Assembly: GCA_024138025.1 (NCBI GenBank)
Contig: JAMXBD010000024.1
Span: 1-64,000 of the forward strand
Reading direction: 5' to 3'
DNA: 64,000 bases
From: Combretum micranthum
Lineage: Eukaryota; Streptophyta; Magnoliopsida; Myrtales; Combretaceae
Part shown: positions 44,486-56,629 of the stretch, piece by piece
Position numbering within the stretch: the first letter of the stretch is position 1
Layout of the letters: the number at the start of each line of letters is the position of its first letter
Position numbers and translations under genes: made by a program
Notes under the pieces: generated by a model
Databases searched by the model: none
The model's input: only the letters and a program-made list of their open reading frames with translations
Told to the model about the DNA's origin: nothing

Positions 44486-46001
44486 TTTTTTATGTGGTTG
44501 CCCCGCAGTCGCCTATGTATCCGCTATATCGGAATCAAACCATCGTAGTTCTTTTGATTCTATAAAAATTTTGGTATGTGGATAAATTTTAATCTCCAAA
44601 AATTGCCAAGTTACGTTTTTTATCAAATTAATTTTTTATTCACGAAAAGTCCTAGGATACCAAACTTCAAGCTTCGTCTTCTAAAATTCTAATGCAAAGT
44701 CCCTATTTTTTAAATATCAATTAATGCGATTTTTGTTTATGAAAATGTTTACATGACAAAACATAAATTTTCATGTACTATGAATTTAATATCACTAGAG
44801 TACGATTTTAGTTTTATGAAATATGATTTTTAATAAACAGTATGCAATTCGATACAAATAAAGCACATCCACCTATAAAATGTGATTCCCAATGTGAGGT
44901 ACATGAACTAACGATAAGAAATATGCTAATATGAACCTAATATTATTATGAATATTTATATCCTGCAAGTGAACAGAGCAACTGTTAGAAAGTTTACACA
45001 TATATACACGCGCCCACACACATCCTTATTTTCTTATTTTCATATTCTCATATTCTATGAACTAAGCAGCTATTAAAAGCATCAAAACTAAGAAACAAAT
45101 CTTGACCATTGATGTCTAAATCAGATTCGGTCCAAGACAAACAAATACCAATCAATTTCAATTGAAAGGAGCGCCAACGCGGGTCGAGCCAAGTTTATGG
45201 GCCGAACAAGTTGTCTTGCTCAAAATGCAAACTGCCGATACCACGCGACTCAGTGATCGGCAAAGGTGGCTTCGTGGGTTGGAGGAACCGATGTGGGTTT
45301 GGGAACAATGAAGTTGCCTGGGTTTGATCTATGGCAGCAGTAAGTCGTGGTCATGTTGGGCATGGGCGGATCTCGTTCATTCAGTTGGTGGCATGTCATC
45401 CTAGTGCGTTTGGGAGATGACGGCCGGAGATCTGGTGCGTGACGACTGGGAGTAGCAAGGGAGATGGAGATGGTGGTGGGTTTGTGGTGTATCGATCTAT
45501 GTGAGGAAGATGATGGAGGTTGGTTTGGACGGTGTGTTTGGGTATTGGTCTAGTGCGAGAGGTGGTGGTAAGGAAGATGATGTTGGGAGATGGTGTTTTT
45601 TCAAATTCCTTGATCCCACTACCATCTCTGCTCTTCCTTTTATAGACCGGATAAAGATAAACATGAAATCGTTCTGATCATTTTTTATGAAGCTCAATCC
45701 CCAAACATACGTATCTACTTTTGATTTTAATGATAATTTTAGATCAATTTGTTATCTCAAATCCTAATCTCTTTTTGTTCTTTTGATTGTTTTTTATCTT
45801 CTTTGATATAAATCCATTACGTATATAAAACATGATTTGAGTCAGGTTCATGTTTAAATCGATAAATTCAAATCCAAACCATGTTGATCAACAAGTATAT
45901 CTGTGTGTATGATTTCTAGAAGATGAAACAACCTAGATAATCTTAATTAGATTTTATGTATTTTAATCAATTATTATCTTAGTAAAAATAGGGTGTTTAT
46001 A
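44035..46001 (-). repeat. Probable 3' LTR of the minus-strand Tat-like element, plus flank
   Basis: The right edge is set by the reversed polypurine tract at 46002-46014; just left of it the plus strand reads GGGTGTTTATA, i.e. an LTR start TATAAACACCC (TGTAAACACCC with a damaged second base). The left edge could not be fixed, so part of this stretch may be flanking DNA. No reliable gene is seen; the 66-codon frame at 45497-45697 lies inside the LTR. Confidence 0.55.
44411..44484. repeat. (GAAATGT)4 and (AAT)n microsatellites
   Basis: Four copies of GAAATGT (44412-44442) pass directly into an AAT repeat of about 14 units. Confidence 0.92.
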
Positions 46002-46014
46002 GCTGCCCCTCTTT
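46002..46014 (-). other. Polypurine tract of Tat-like element
   Basis: On the minus strand AAAGAGGGGCAGC directly precedes the LTR start; a tract of this form is usual in Tat/Ogre elements. Confidence 0.7.
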
Positions 46015-46221
46015 GTGGTGAGATTTTGTCAAAAATTTACCACAAAGATAAAATAAACCCCCTTTTTCTCTAATAAGATCCACTTATCTAGAGGTTATGA
46101 ATTATTGGAATCCATTATCCTTCCTGGTGGGCTTCTTGAGCTGGCTGGTGTAGAACTTGATTGTGCTACTTAGATTGATATTGGACCTCAGTTGACTTCT
46201 GAATCGGTCAGTGTTTCTTTT

Positions 46222-46458
46222 GAGTGCTTCTTGAGCTAACGATTCCTTGATATGGGTGCTTCTAAGTAATTTTGATTGTTTCTTGACTTAATGATTCGAG
46301 GTACTTCTCGAGCTAATAACTTGGGTGCTTCTGGAGCTAATGATTCAGGGTGTTTCTTGAGTTAACAACTTGGGTGCTTCTTAAGCTAATGATTTAGGGT
46401 GCTTCTTGAGCTAACAACTTCGATGCTTCCTATAACTTGAGTGCTTCTTGAGCTAAAC
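46222..46458 (-). repeat. Minisatellite in the 3' UTR, 24-25-bp units
   Basis: About nine to ten imperfect units around GGGTGCTTCTTGAGCTAA. Units ending TGATTTA or TGATTCA alternate with units ending CAACTT, giving a higher-order period near 49 bp. It sits between integrase and 3' LTR, the place where Tat/Ogre elements are known to carry variable tandem repeats. Confidence 0.88.
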
Positions 46459-46967
46459 TTTTATTGTTTACCTGAAAAAGTTCTTTTGCAAGAGTATGTT
46501 TATTAAATGTCTTACCAGATTCTTATAGAAATCCCTAAACAGTCAGACCATTTGTCGAAGTCCCTTCATTACTAGGTTCATTTCATTCGGTTGAACTATC
46601 TTCAAAGTAGTAACCCCTCTTCGTAAATGATGTTTTCGAGATCTTTCATTAGTTCACGCCTTTGCTCTATTGGGCCCTTTGACTATTCCCCTGAAGTGAG
46701 TACTTTCTCTGAAAAGACTAAATTATAGAGTATCAATATGTTTTATAACTTTACTAATTGCTCAATTTACTGTACATTGATGTTTTAAAGTGTATGGAAG
46801 ATATGAGAATAAAAGAGAACTTATCAATCAGGGTTATTAGTCGATGACTACTCCAACAATTGATGATGGTTAAGGATATCTTTTTGTTGATAGATAACGA
46901 AAAATAGACCATGCATAGACAAAGTAATTAGCAAATTTCTGAACTTGGTAGAATTTCCATTGATTTC

Positions 46968-47440
46968 TCAAACATAATACAACTTGACTGCATCAGAGTT
47001 TACAGGGTCTTTTACATCTGGACCATCTATACGCGTTAAAATCAATGCTCCACCGGGTAACACCTTCTTTACTATATATGGACCCTCATAGTTAGGAGTG
47101 AACTTTCCTCTTGGATCTTGCACATTTGGTAGCACTTTTCTCAATACCAAGTCTCCTTCCTTGAAATTCCTTGGACGAACTTTCTTGTTGAATGCTCGAG
47201 CCATCCTTTGCTGGTATAGCTGACCATGATACAAGGCAGTCATTCTCTTTTCATCAATGAGATTCAACTAGTCAATCCTCTTTCTTATCCGCTCTGCATC
47301 TAACTCTTTTTCTACCAGTATTTTAAGGGATGGGATCTCCACTTCGACTGGCAAAACCGCTTCTGTACCATAAACGAAGGAGAGGGGGTTGCCCCTGTCG
47401 AAACTCTAATGGATGTTCGATATGCCATTAATGCAAAATG
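46968..47440 (-). pseudogene. Tat-like integrase, C-terminal part
   Basis: The frame 47267-46968 reads RMTALYHGQLYQQRMARAFN, RNFKEGDLVLRKVLPN, GKFTPNYEGPYIVKKVLPGG and ends SDAVKLYYV, the GPY/F-like end typical of Tat elements. Upstream, 47440-47268 still encodes a piece of the ATPSPSFMV type with a frame change and a stop, so continuity to the core is lost. Confidence 0.85.
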
Positions 47441-47452
47441 TAACATCTCGTG

Positions 47453-47809
47453 CTAGTCTTTATACATGACAACCATTTTCTCGATTATTTTTTTGATGTT
47501 TTTGTTAGCTGCTTCAACTGCCCCATTCATTTCAGGTCGATATGGAGTAGAGTTTTGGTGTTTGATCCCGAAATGCTGGCACAACTCAGACATCAGCTTA
47601 TTGTTTAGGTTCATACCATTATCTGTAATGATTATATCAGGAATCCCATATATGGTTATGATATCTCTCTTAATGAATTTAACGACTACCCCTTTTGTGA
47701 CATTAGGGTATGAGAATGATTCGACCCATTTAGTAAAGTAGTTGATTGCTACTAGTATGAATCGATGACCATTTGATGCTTTTGGAGATATCGGCCCTAT
47801 CATTTCCAT
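47453..47809 (-). pseudogene. Tat-like integrase catalytic core
   Basis: EMIGPISPKASNGHRFILVA starts the core (one residue of the usual catalytic D-M-IGP is changed: E precedes MIGP), NYFTKWVESFSYPN follows, then IPDIIITDNGMNLNNKLM with the second Asp, and TPYRPEMNGAVEAANKNIKK with the Glu. The first catalytic Asp normally sits in the WDMIGP context; Glu-Met here is a likely loss, although the frame starts at a Met and the codons upstream were not fully traced. Confidence 0.82.
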
Positions 47810-47941
47810 ACCTCACATCGAGAACGACCAAGGTGAGGATAATGGTTGTAATTCTTTAGGTGATGCATTCATCCTGTTGGAATATATCTGGCATAAATGG
47901 CAATGTCTCACATGTTTGATGCAATTTGATTCCATTATTAT

Positions 47942-48200
47942 CTAGAAGTAACCCAACCTCATGATCTTTTTGGTGAGCATGTATCCATTCATGTCCAGCC
48001 CACATATTCCTTCATGGACTTCCCTCATTAACATATCGGCTTCTGTTTCATCTACATATCTTAGGAGAGTAGTGTCAAATGACTTTTTGTATAATGAGTT
48101 GCCACTAAGCATGAAGTGGACCATTAATCGTCTTAGTGTCCTTTGCTCCCTTATTGAGATGTTTTTAGGGTATTTACCTTCCTGGAGTAACTCTTTGATG
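47942..48200 (-). pseudogene. Tat-like integrase zinc domain
   Basis: YKKSFDTTLLRYVDETEADM, LMREVHEGICGLDMNGYMLT, KKIMRLGYF is the H2C2 zinc-domain start (H in EVHEG; the second His of the usual G-x-H is replaced). The Cys pair lies after 47942 in another frame (CHKC-like RHCHLCQIYSN, about 47925-47890). Confidence 0.78.
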
Positions 48201-48257
48201 TTCTTATACCATGGTTCTCCTTTTAGTACATCTTCAGTATTTAGACAGAATGCCAGA

Positions 48258-48579
48258 TCATTTAGCGGTTTGGATCATGGATGCCAAGGTGGCTAATGCA
48301 TCAGCAAACTGGTTTTGAGTTCTTAGCAGATATGTGAATGAGATTTCTTTGAATTTACGAGCCAATTTAGTCAAGTGTTTATGGTAAGGCACGAGTTTTG
48401 CATCTTTAGTTTTGTATTCTTCTTGGGTTTGAAAAATAATGAGGGAAGAGTCTCCGTACACCTCTAAATCTTCTATTCACATGTCAAGAGCCATATTGAG
48501 ACCCATGATACAAGCTTCGTATTCTGCCACATTGTTAGTATATGGAATGTTAACCTTACTAACGCAGGGTATTGGTTGA
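48258..48579 (-). pseudogene. Archaeal-type RNase H (aRNH), C-terminal part
   Basis: On the minus strand from 48579: the NNVAEYEACIMGLNMALDM segment with its catalytic Glu (about 48535-48480), a stop, LEVYGDSSLIIFQTQEEYKT (Asp in YGDS) and QNQFADALATLASM (Asp in ADAL), to about 48270. This is the second RNase H of Tat elements. Its N-terminal 30 codons are at 53503-53414, separated by the solo LTR at 48580-53413. Confidence 0.87.
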
Positions 48580-51500
48580 TGTCACGCCCCGATAGGTACC
48601 CTAAACGTGGCAGTCCGCCGTACACAATATTAAAGCCTAAGAATGACCACCTCAGTCATCGAAGGCTTCCATACTATGTACAAGGCGTCTAACACATAAA
48701 GAAGACACATCGGAATGATACATTTTATATTGATACAACTGAGTAACAATGTAAAGGAAATACAATACTATACTCAATACAAAACACTATACTTCAAATA
48801 CAATCATCAACTTCAATTACATTCATCCCAAGACTTCACTACATAAACTATTACAAGACAAATCATAAAACAGCTGATAACTTCAAACATTCATATTCTT
48901 GCCGAAATCCCGGAGTCATTCCCGGCTCCAACCAATTCGGTCCCCACTTTGCACTCTTGAAATAACCTGCTCATTTAAACAACTATTGGGGTATAAGCTA
49001 CACTAGCTTAGTGAGAATTCCTTAGTTCCGTACCATAACAAATAATTAAATCATCATATGCTATGCATGAACAAACACGTGAGCAAGCAATTATGTATGG
49101 GTATCCGGAACCCACACACAGAACGGATTTACGCCCTCCGTATCTTGGGTTAGGAATGGTATTGAGTCTACACAGCGCATCTAGTCCCCAAGCCCTCGGC
49201 TCTTAGCACTCGACTCGCTAGGCTCATCCAAGAATGCATCCACATGCGCCTTAGTACCCCTGAATGAGCTCTGGCACCGGGTTCGTTATCCAAACGAGTC
49301 ATCCACGGACCATACCGATCGACCTGCGTAGGAGTAGCATGCTACCAAATGCAATATGTCCAATGTGATGCATGACCAATTTAATTTTTTTAGGTCAAAA
49401 ATATTTATACATTCTTTAGAGTGACCAATCCAATATCACACATATAACAGAAATAATATGAACGGTGCAGTTATCCAATCAAATCGTGGTTTCGATATGC
49501 TTTAGTATTCTTTGGCACACATTCATCACAGTCTCATCATATATCCCATCCCCATTCATATCGATTTTTATCTTGTTCCTATAATTCTAATGCAACTAAC
49601 TACAATCACAATCAAGGTAACAAAACAAGGAGAAACTCACTCGGCCATTGGATCACCGGTCTTCTAGTAATAGTAATCCGGTGGTAGGGAATTGTCGATT
49701 TCGGGATCTCCTAAAAAGGAAGAAATACTTTAATAAGTATTTCAACTCAAACTAATCCAAACAATTTCATACGAACTATCAAATTCGTAATTCTCGTCCT
49801 AAGCGGGAATTCCAACTTAAAACGGCCATAACTTGGTCATTTTAACTCGGAATCTCACAAATTATATATCGATTTCTATCTACTTCGAAAGATCTATCTA
49901 TTCTAATATTATTTTCAAGATTTGAAAACATTTAGGTCTCGAACGGAGGGATCAGATCTGATCAGTAACTTTCGATTCCGAAAAATAGTTTTGTAAACGT
50001 TTGTAATGTTCCTATCTTATAGATTACTATACATGCAATATGAGTGATTTCCTAACATGAATGACATGAGATGAGCCTATTGCATGCATGATCTTGATGA
50101 TTTTACTAAAAGGAAATTTTATAACTTTTTATTTTGCAAGACCATAATGACAACTTACTTATGAAAAATCTAGTTTTCTAACTTTTATCATTTCCATTTG
50201 TTTTGGATTTGTTACTTAAGAAAATATAATTATTTTTGTCAAAATTGAGTCTTCATTATATATTACTTATGACCTTCATTTCTACACAAAAATTCCCATT
50301 TTACACTTTGTAAATATGTTTTCCAATATGATTTACTCAAAAATCCGAATTTTAGAAAATCCACTTTTTGAATGATTCATTTGGGGAAAACTTGTTTAAT
50401 GCATTAAAATTTAAGACCTTATGATACCTATTACTTAAGGACTTCATTTAATACATAAAACTTTCATTTTGAACTTGGATAATAGGTGTTCTTATGGCCT
50501 TCACTCAAAATTACGAATTTCACAAATTGGTTACTAACTCAAAATTTTCTCATCTTGATTCTATTTCTTGTTTTATACATTAATCTCATCAAAACTCATT
50601 TAACTTATAAAAATCACTACTTAATGATACCTATTACCTATATACTTCATTTTTCACATAAAACATGAGTTTTGATGTTGATAAATGGGTTTTAAAAATT
50701 GGTCTTGGTTGGGATCCGAATTTACAAAATTCATTTTTGGACATATCTTTTGATAAAACCTATCTAAACTTATGAAAATCCATTCCTTACTATCATATCT
50801 TAAGAGCCCTTCATTTCTTAAATAAAAACTTTATTTTTGAGTTGGAAAACATGTTTTTACACTAGGCCTTGGCCAAAATCCGAGAATAGAACTTTGTTTT
50901 GAAAATTAATCTTTGAAAATCATCTTTGAACCATATAAAATGAAGTCTTGATGCTATATATATATTAAGCCTTCATTTTCTTATGTAAAAATTACATTTT
51001 GACACTTGAAAAGTAGTTTTTAAATATGGGTCTTGCCAAAATACGAATTTCACAATTTTGTTTGAGTTCATAACTAAGATCTATACTTAATATGACATAA
51101 ACATAAAACAAATGCATGGTAATAAGCTATAAACATCATGGATCTAAACTTCACTTATCAAAATCTTTCATTTATGGTATCTATCTAAGCCCTTCATTTT
51201 AAATGAAAAATATACATTTTAAAGTTGAAAAACCACTTTTCTAAATAGGGTTCCATTTTCATCCGAATTTTCAAAATTGATTTTTGTTGAAAACAAAATA
51301 GATCTTGGTTTCCTACAACTTTCCTACCATCATCAAGCTATAGCAAGTTGTTCATGAACATAAACAAAGATCTAATGCATCTATGAACTCAAAACTTTAG
51401 ATCTAGTTTTCTAAACTAGTTTTACATGCATGAATCACTAAGATAGACATGTGAATGAGATCTATGCATAAATCATAAGGATAACAAAAATAACAACTTA

Positions 51501-53413
51501 AATAACAAGATCTATGGCATAAACAAAAATCAAAGCCATAAAAAGTTAGATCTACAAAATATAATAACTTTAAACAAGAAAATAATTATAATACAAGTAA
51601 TAAAAGTGGAGAAGAGAAAGATTTCATTTTTGGCATCATCATCCTAAGCTTTTAAGCTTATGGAAGTTCATTTGATGCATGAAACCTTCATTACACTTTA
51701 CCTATATCACCTATGGAGCTTTGGGAAGAAGATTTGCTTAGAAATCTTTTAAAAATGAAGTGTGGAAGCCATGGAAGATGTGGGGGCAGCTTGTGTTCTT
51801 GAGGAAACAAGAACAAAATGAAGGAAAAGAGAGGAAAAAGAGAGAGAAAAAGCTAAGGAATAAAAGAGGGAAGAAGGAGTAAATGAAGGAGAGAGAGAAA
51901 TGAGTGTTTTAATTAATGAATGAAGAGAAAAAAAATAAAACAAGGCAGCCAAGGGGGAGGGGCTGCTGCACGTTGAAATGGGAGAGGAAGAGAGAGGAAT
52001 TGTTGAAATTTGACTTGAATTAAATTGTGTAATTAATGTGTAATGTAACTTTTTGAAAAAGGATTGAAATATAATTAATTTTAGTCAAAATATGAGTGGA
52101 TAAAGGACAATGGCAGCCATAAATAGGGTCAAAAATCTGCCATCAATTGTGGGATTATGTGTAGAAAGATTGAAGTGAAAAGAAGTGATATGTGTAAGGT
52201 GTACTTGAAGGTATGGGTTGTAAAAGTACTTTATTAATAAAATAAATTAAAATAAAATAAAATTGGAAAATTTATTCCAAATAATTGTAGCAGAATTTTC
52301 ATAATAAAAATTAAATAATTATTTGAATTATTTTAGTATTTTAACAAATACGTTACCGGTACGATCAAATACGCGAATATGGGCTATAAATAATATTTTT
52401 ATAACCCGAAAAATTCTAAAAAATATTTTATGGAATAAAATATTTTTAAAATATTTTCCAATTATTAAATTAATTTATTTTATTTTTAGTATGGGTCTTA
52501 AACAGAATCTGATCCCGTAAAGACCCGAAACGAACTAATTTTAGAAAAAAAAAATTTCTATAACATATAAAATATTTATCTAAAAATATAAGCTTTATAA
52601 GAATAATAAAATTTTGTAATGAAATAAAAATGAATAGTGCAAAAGACTAATCAATTACCGGTAATAATGGAAATACTAAAAAGGTTATAACTGTAACTTT
52701 TATAACCCGAAAAATTATATAACTGATATTTAGAAATCTTATGAAATTACGAGTCTAACGGTACTATTGGTATATTTTTGATATCTCGAGCCCCGGACAC
52801 GCTTTTCGAAGTCTGTATCCGAACGGGTTCGAAATAGGTCAAAAATTTACCAATCTGATATTTTTAAACAAACTCATATTACTATGAGCTATTCTACATA
52901 TAAACTACATCTCGGCCTCTAGGGTTAGGGGCGCTAGATTGCCGGACTTACACTATTGTATTCCGGTTAGGGTTTCCGGGATTTTTGGTTTAGACCTTTG
53001 CCAATTTGGAAACTGATATTTATGTTTATACAACATATTTAATTTGAGAAATTTATTTTAAATTTTATTTTTGTAAGTATTTAATATCTCTTAATGTTTT
53101 CGGAATTCTTGAATTGAGTTATATTTTCGAAAGTCAATCGTTATTTGCTTTTTAATAATTTGTTTTTGAGCTTTCTATTACCCGTTTATAAGTCGGAGTT
53201 AAATATGGATTTTTCGTACGTCGTGGTTTTGAATTTGAAGACCACTGAGTTCTTATTTTATTGTTTAAAGATTTTCATTTTCTCAAGATTAAGAAGTTTC
53301 TGAATTCGTTCGTGAATTAGGACTTATCGAAATTGGTTTTAATTTGGAGTGATTTTTAGGATTTATTTTCGAAGTTCATCTTGAAATTATTTACTGAATT
53401 TTCCGGGCTTACA
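48580..53413 (-). mobile_element. G3 solo LTR A, minus
   Basis: Plus-strand sequence begins TGTCACGCCCC and ends GGGCTTACA (TGTAAGCCC...GGGGCGTGACA in LTR sense), 4834 bp. Target GTTGA occurs at 48575-48579 and 53414-53418. It contains no internal region, so it is a solo LTR. It shares the 3' landmarks of G1 LTRs (conserved core at 49818-49900, stem-loops at 49094-49141, AAGCTA/TAGCTT) but has a different 5' part. Confidence 0.93.
49094..49141 (-). promoter_or_regulatory. Paired LTR stem-loops, G3 solo A
   Basis: Stem-loop I (49123-49141): ACGGA with TCCGT, loop GGGCGTAAA in LTR sense; the central T:A of the G1 stem is C:G here. Stem-loop II (49094-49118), again 25 nt: TGTGTGGGT with ACCCATACA, nine pairs with one wobble, loop TCCGGAT. 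Nearly the whole stem differs from CATATGA/TCATATG, but pairing and loop core remain. Confidence 0.75.
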
Positions 53414-53503
53414 GTTGACATATGGGGATATTAAGACTGCCCAAATTCCACATCCATATACATTGGCTGCCCCATCAAAGTACAACTTCCACTTAGCGGT
53501 GGA
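53414..53503 (-). pseudogene. aRNH, N-terminal piece between two solo LTRs
   Basis: Ninety bases on the minus strand encode AKWKLYFDGAANVYGCGIWA and then VLISPYVN, the start of the archaeal-type RNase H with its first catalytic Asp in YFDGA. Left edge GTTGA and right edge GTGGA are the target copies of the two flanking LTRs. The open frame reported from 53596 to 53387 combines this piece with LTR sequence on both sides and is an artefact. Confidence 0.88.
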
Positions 53504-56500
53504 TGTAAGCCCTAGAAAATTCCAGTAAATAATTCCAAAACGAACTTCGAAAATATACTCTAAAAATGACTCCAAATTAAAACCGAGCTTCGACAAGTCC
53601 TAAATCCCGAACGAATTCAGAAACTTCTTAATCTTGAGAAAATAAAAATCCTTAAAATAAAATAGAACTCAACAGTCTTCAAATTCAAAACCGCTATGTA
53701 CAATAAATTCTATATTTAACTCCAAATTATAAAATCGGTTAATATAGAACCCAAAAACAAATTATTAAAAAGTAAATAACGATAAACCTTCAGAAATAAA
53801 ACTCAATTCAAGAATTTAGAAAACGTTGAGAGATATTAAATACTTACAAAAATAAAAATAAATTTCTTAAACTAAATATGTTGTGTAAATATAAAACATC
53901 AGTTCCAAATTGGAACATATCTAAACCGGAAAATCACTTGGGAACCCTAAGTGGAATACAATAGTTTAATTCCGGCAATCTCGTACCATTAACCCTAGAG
54001 GCCGAGGTTTAGTTTAAGTGTGTAGAATAGCTCGTAGTAATATAAGGTCGCTTAAAAATATCAGATTGACAAATTTTTGACCTATTTCGAACCCGTTCGG
54101 ATATAGACTTCGAAAAGCATGTCTCGGGGCTCGAGATATAAAAAATATACCAGTAATACCGTTAGACTCGTATTTTCATTAGGATTTCCAAAATATCAAT
54201 TTTATAATTTTTTTTATAACTAGAAATATCTGATTTTCTGATTTCTTTCGTATTTTATTACTACCAGTAATTAACTAGTCTTTTAGCACTATTCACCACT
54301 ATTCATTACATAATTTTATTATTCTTATAAACCCTTATATTTTTAGATAAATATTTTATATATCCTAGAAAATTTTGTTTTTCTAAAATTTAGTTCGTTT
54401 CGGGATTATACGAGATCAGATTCTGTTTAAGACCCTATAGTAAAAATAAAATAAATTAATTTGATAATTGAAAAATATTTTTATTTTCATAAAATAACTT
54501 TTTTTGAATTTTTCGAGTTATAAAAATACCAGTTATAGCTCATATTCGTGTATTTTGATTATATCGGTAACATATTTATTGAAATACTAAAATAATTCAA
54601 TATTACTTAATTTTATTTATAAAAATTCTACCATTCATTTAAAGATATTTTATTTATTTTATTTTATATATTTTCTTAATAAAAAATACTTTTTCAACCC
54701 ATACTTCAAGTACACTTCATTTGTCACTTCTACACATTAATCAAGTTTTTTTTCACTCATTTTACACTCCACTTCCCCATAAATGGCAGTTGACCACACT
54801 CATAAAAATAGCCATTTTTCTTTTATTTATTAATTTATTCAATGATTTAAAGTCTCTTTTAATTAGCAAGTGAAGGGACATAAGTTACACTTTCAAAAAT
54901 TTAAGTTACAAACTAACTAAACCTCCTCTGTCTTTCTTACATTTCACGTGTAGCACTCCCCCTTTTGCTGCCTTTGTTTTATTTTTTTTTTCTTTCAATT
55001 AGTACAGTCCTCTCTCTCCATTTAATGCCTTTCATTCCTTTAAAACCCTATCTCATTTACTCTCTCTTTTCCTTTCTTTTTCCTCTCTTTCTTTCTTCTT
55101 TTGTTCTTGTTCTTGCAAGAACACAAGTTGGCCCCATCTAAAAAAATAACTTCCACACTCCATCTTGAAGATTCTTTAAGTATACCTTTTTCTTAAGCTT
55201 CCATAGATGATATAGGTAAGGTATAGTGAGAGTTTCATGCATCAAATGACTTTCCATAAACTTAAAAAACTAAGGATGATAATGCCAAAATGAAACACTC
55301 CTCTTCTTCATGATTATTCTCTGTATTATTATTATTTTCTTGCTAAAGTAGTTATATTTGTAGATCTAATTTTTTTTATAGCTTTGATTTTGTTTATGTT
55401 TTAGATCTTGTTATTTGAGTTATTTTTACGATTATTTTGTTTTATTTTCGAGTTATGTGATTATTGCTTATGATTTATGCATATATTCATCATTCACATA
55501 ACCATCATAGTGTTCATGCATTTATAACTAGTATAGTAAACTAGATCTAGTTGTTTTAAGTTCATACATGCATTAGACTTTTGTTTTATGCTCTTAGATA
55601 ACTTGTAATAGCTTAATGATAATAGAAAAATGTTAGGAAGTTCAAGATCTACATTAGTTTCAATAAAAATAACTTTTGAAAATTTTTGATAAAAAGGGAA
55701 CCATATTTAGAAAAGCTATTTTTCAACTTCAAAATGTGTATTTTTCATTTAAAATGAAGGGCTTAGGGAATAGATATCATAAATGAATGATCTTGATGAG
55801 TAAAGTTTAGATCTATGAGTTCATAGTTTACTACCATGGATTTCTTTTACATTTATATTCATATTAAGTGTAGATCTTTGTTTTGAACTCAAACAAAAAA
55901 ATGGTGTGAAATTCGTATTTAGGCAAGACCCCTATTTAAAAACCATTTTTCAAGTATCAAAATGAAATTTTTACTTGAGATAATGAAGGCTTAATGTATA
56001 TATATCATCAAGATTTCATTTTATATGGTTCAAAGATGATTTTCAAAGATTAATTTTCAAAACAAAATTCTATGTTCGGATTTAGGCCAAGGCATAGTTT
56101 AAAAACATGTTTTCCAACTTAAAAATGAAGTTTTTATTCAAGATATGGAAAGCTCTTAAGATAGGTTAGGTAAGGGATGAATTTCCATAAGTTTAGATAG
56201 ATTTTAGCAAAAGGTAAGTCCAAAAATAAATTTTGTAAATGCAGATCTCAACAAAGACCAATTTTGAAAACCCATTTTTCAACTTCAAAACAAGACTTTT
56301 ATTAAAGAAATGGAAGCCTTAAGGGATAGGTTTGATTAGGAAATGGTTTTGAAGGTCTAAATGAGTTTTGCAAAGAAAACAAACTCAAATGAATTTTTTT
56401 TTTAAATTCGGATTTGAAAATAGCCACCATTTAAACACCTATTTCCAAATGCCAAAATGATAATTTTTATAGGAAAATGGAAGTCGTAGGGAATATATAT

Positions 56501-56629
56501 AACAAAGACCAAGTTTTGATAAGGATAAGAGAGGTTTATCAAAATATAACCTTAGAACAACAAATGGTTTCGGAGAATAAGTTAAACTATATTTTCATTC
56601 TTAAAAATTTTGTAAAATTCGTACTTAGG

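Noticed and set aside
53387..53596. 69-codon minus-strand frame as a single protein
   Set aside because: It joins LTR B, 90 bp of aRNH and LTR A; only the middle part is real coding relic.
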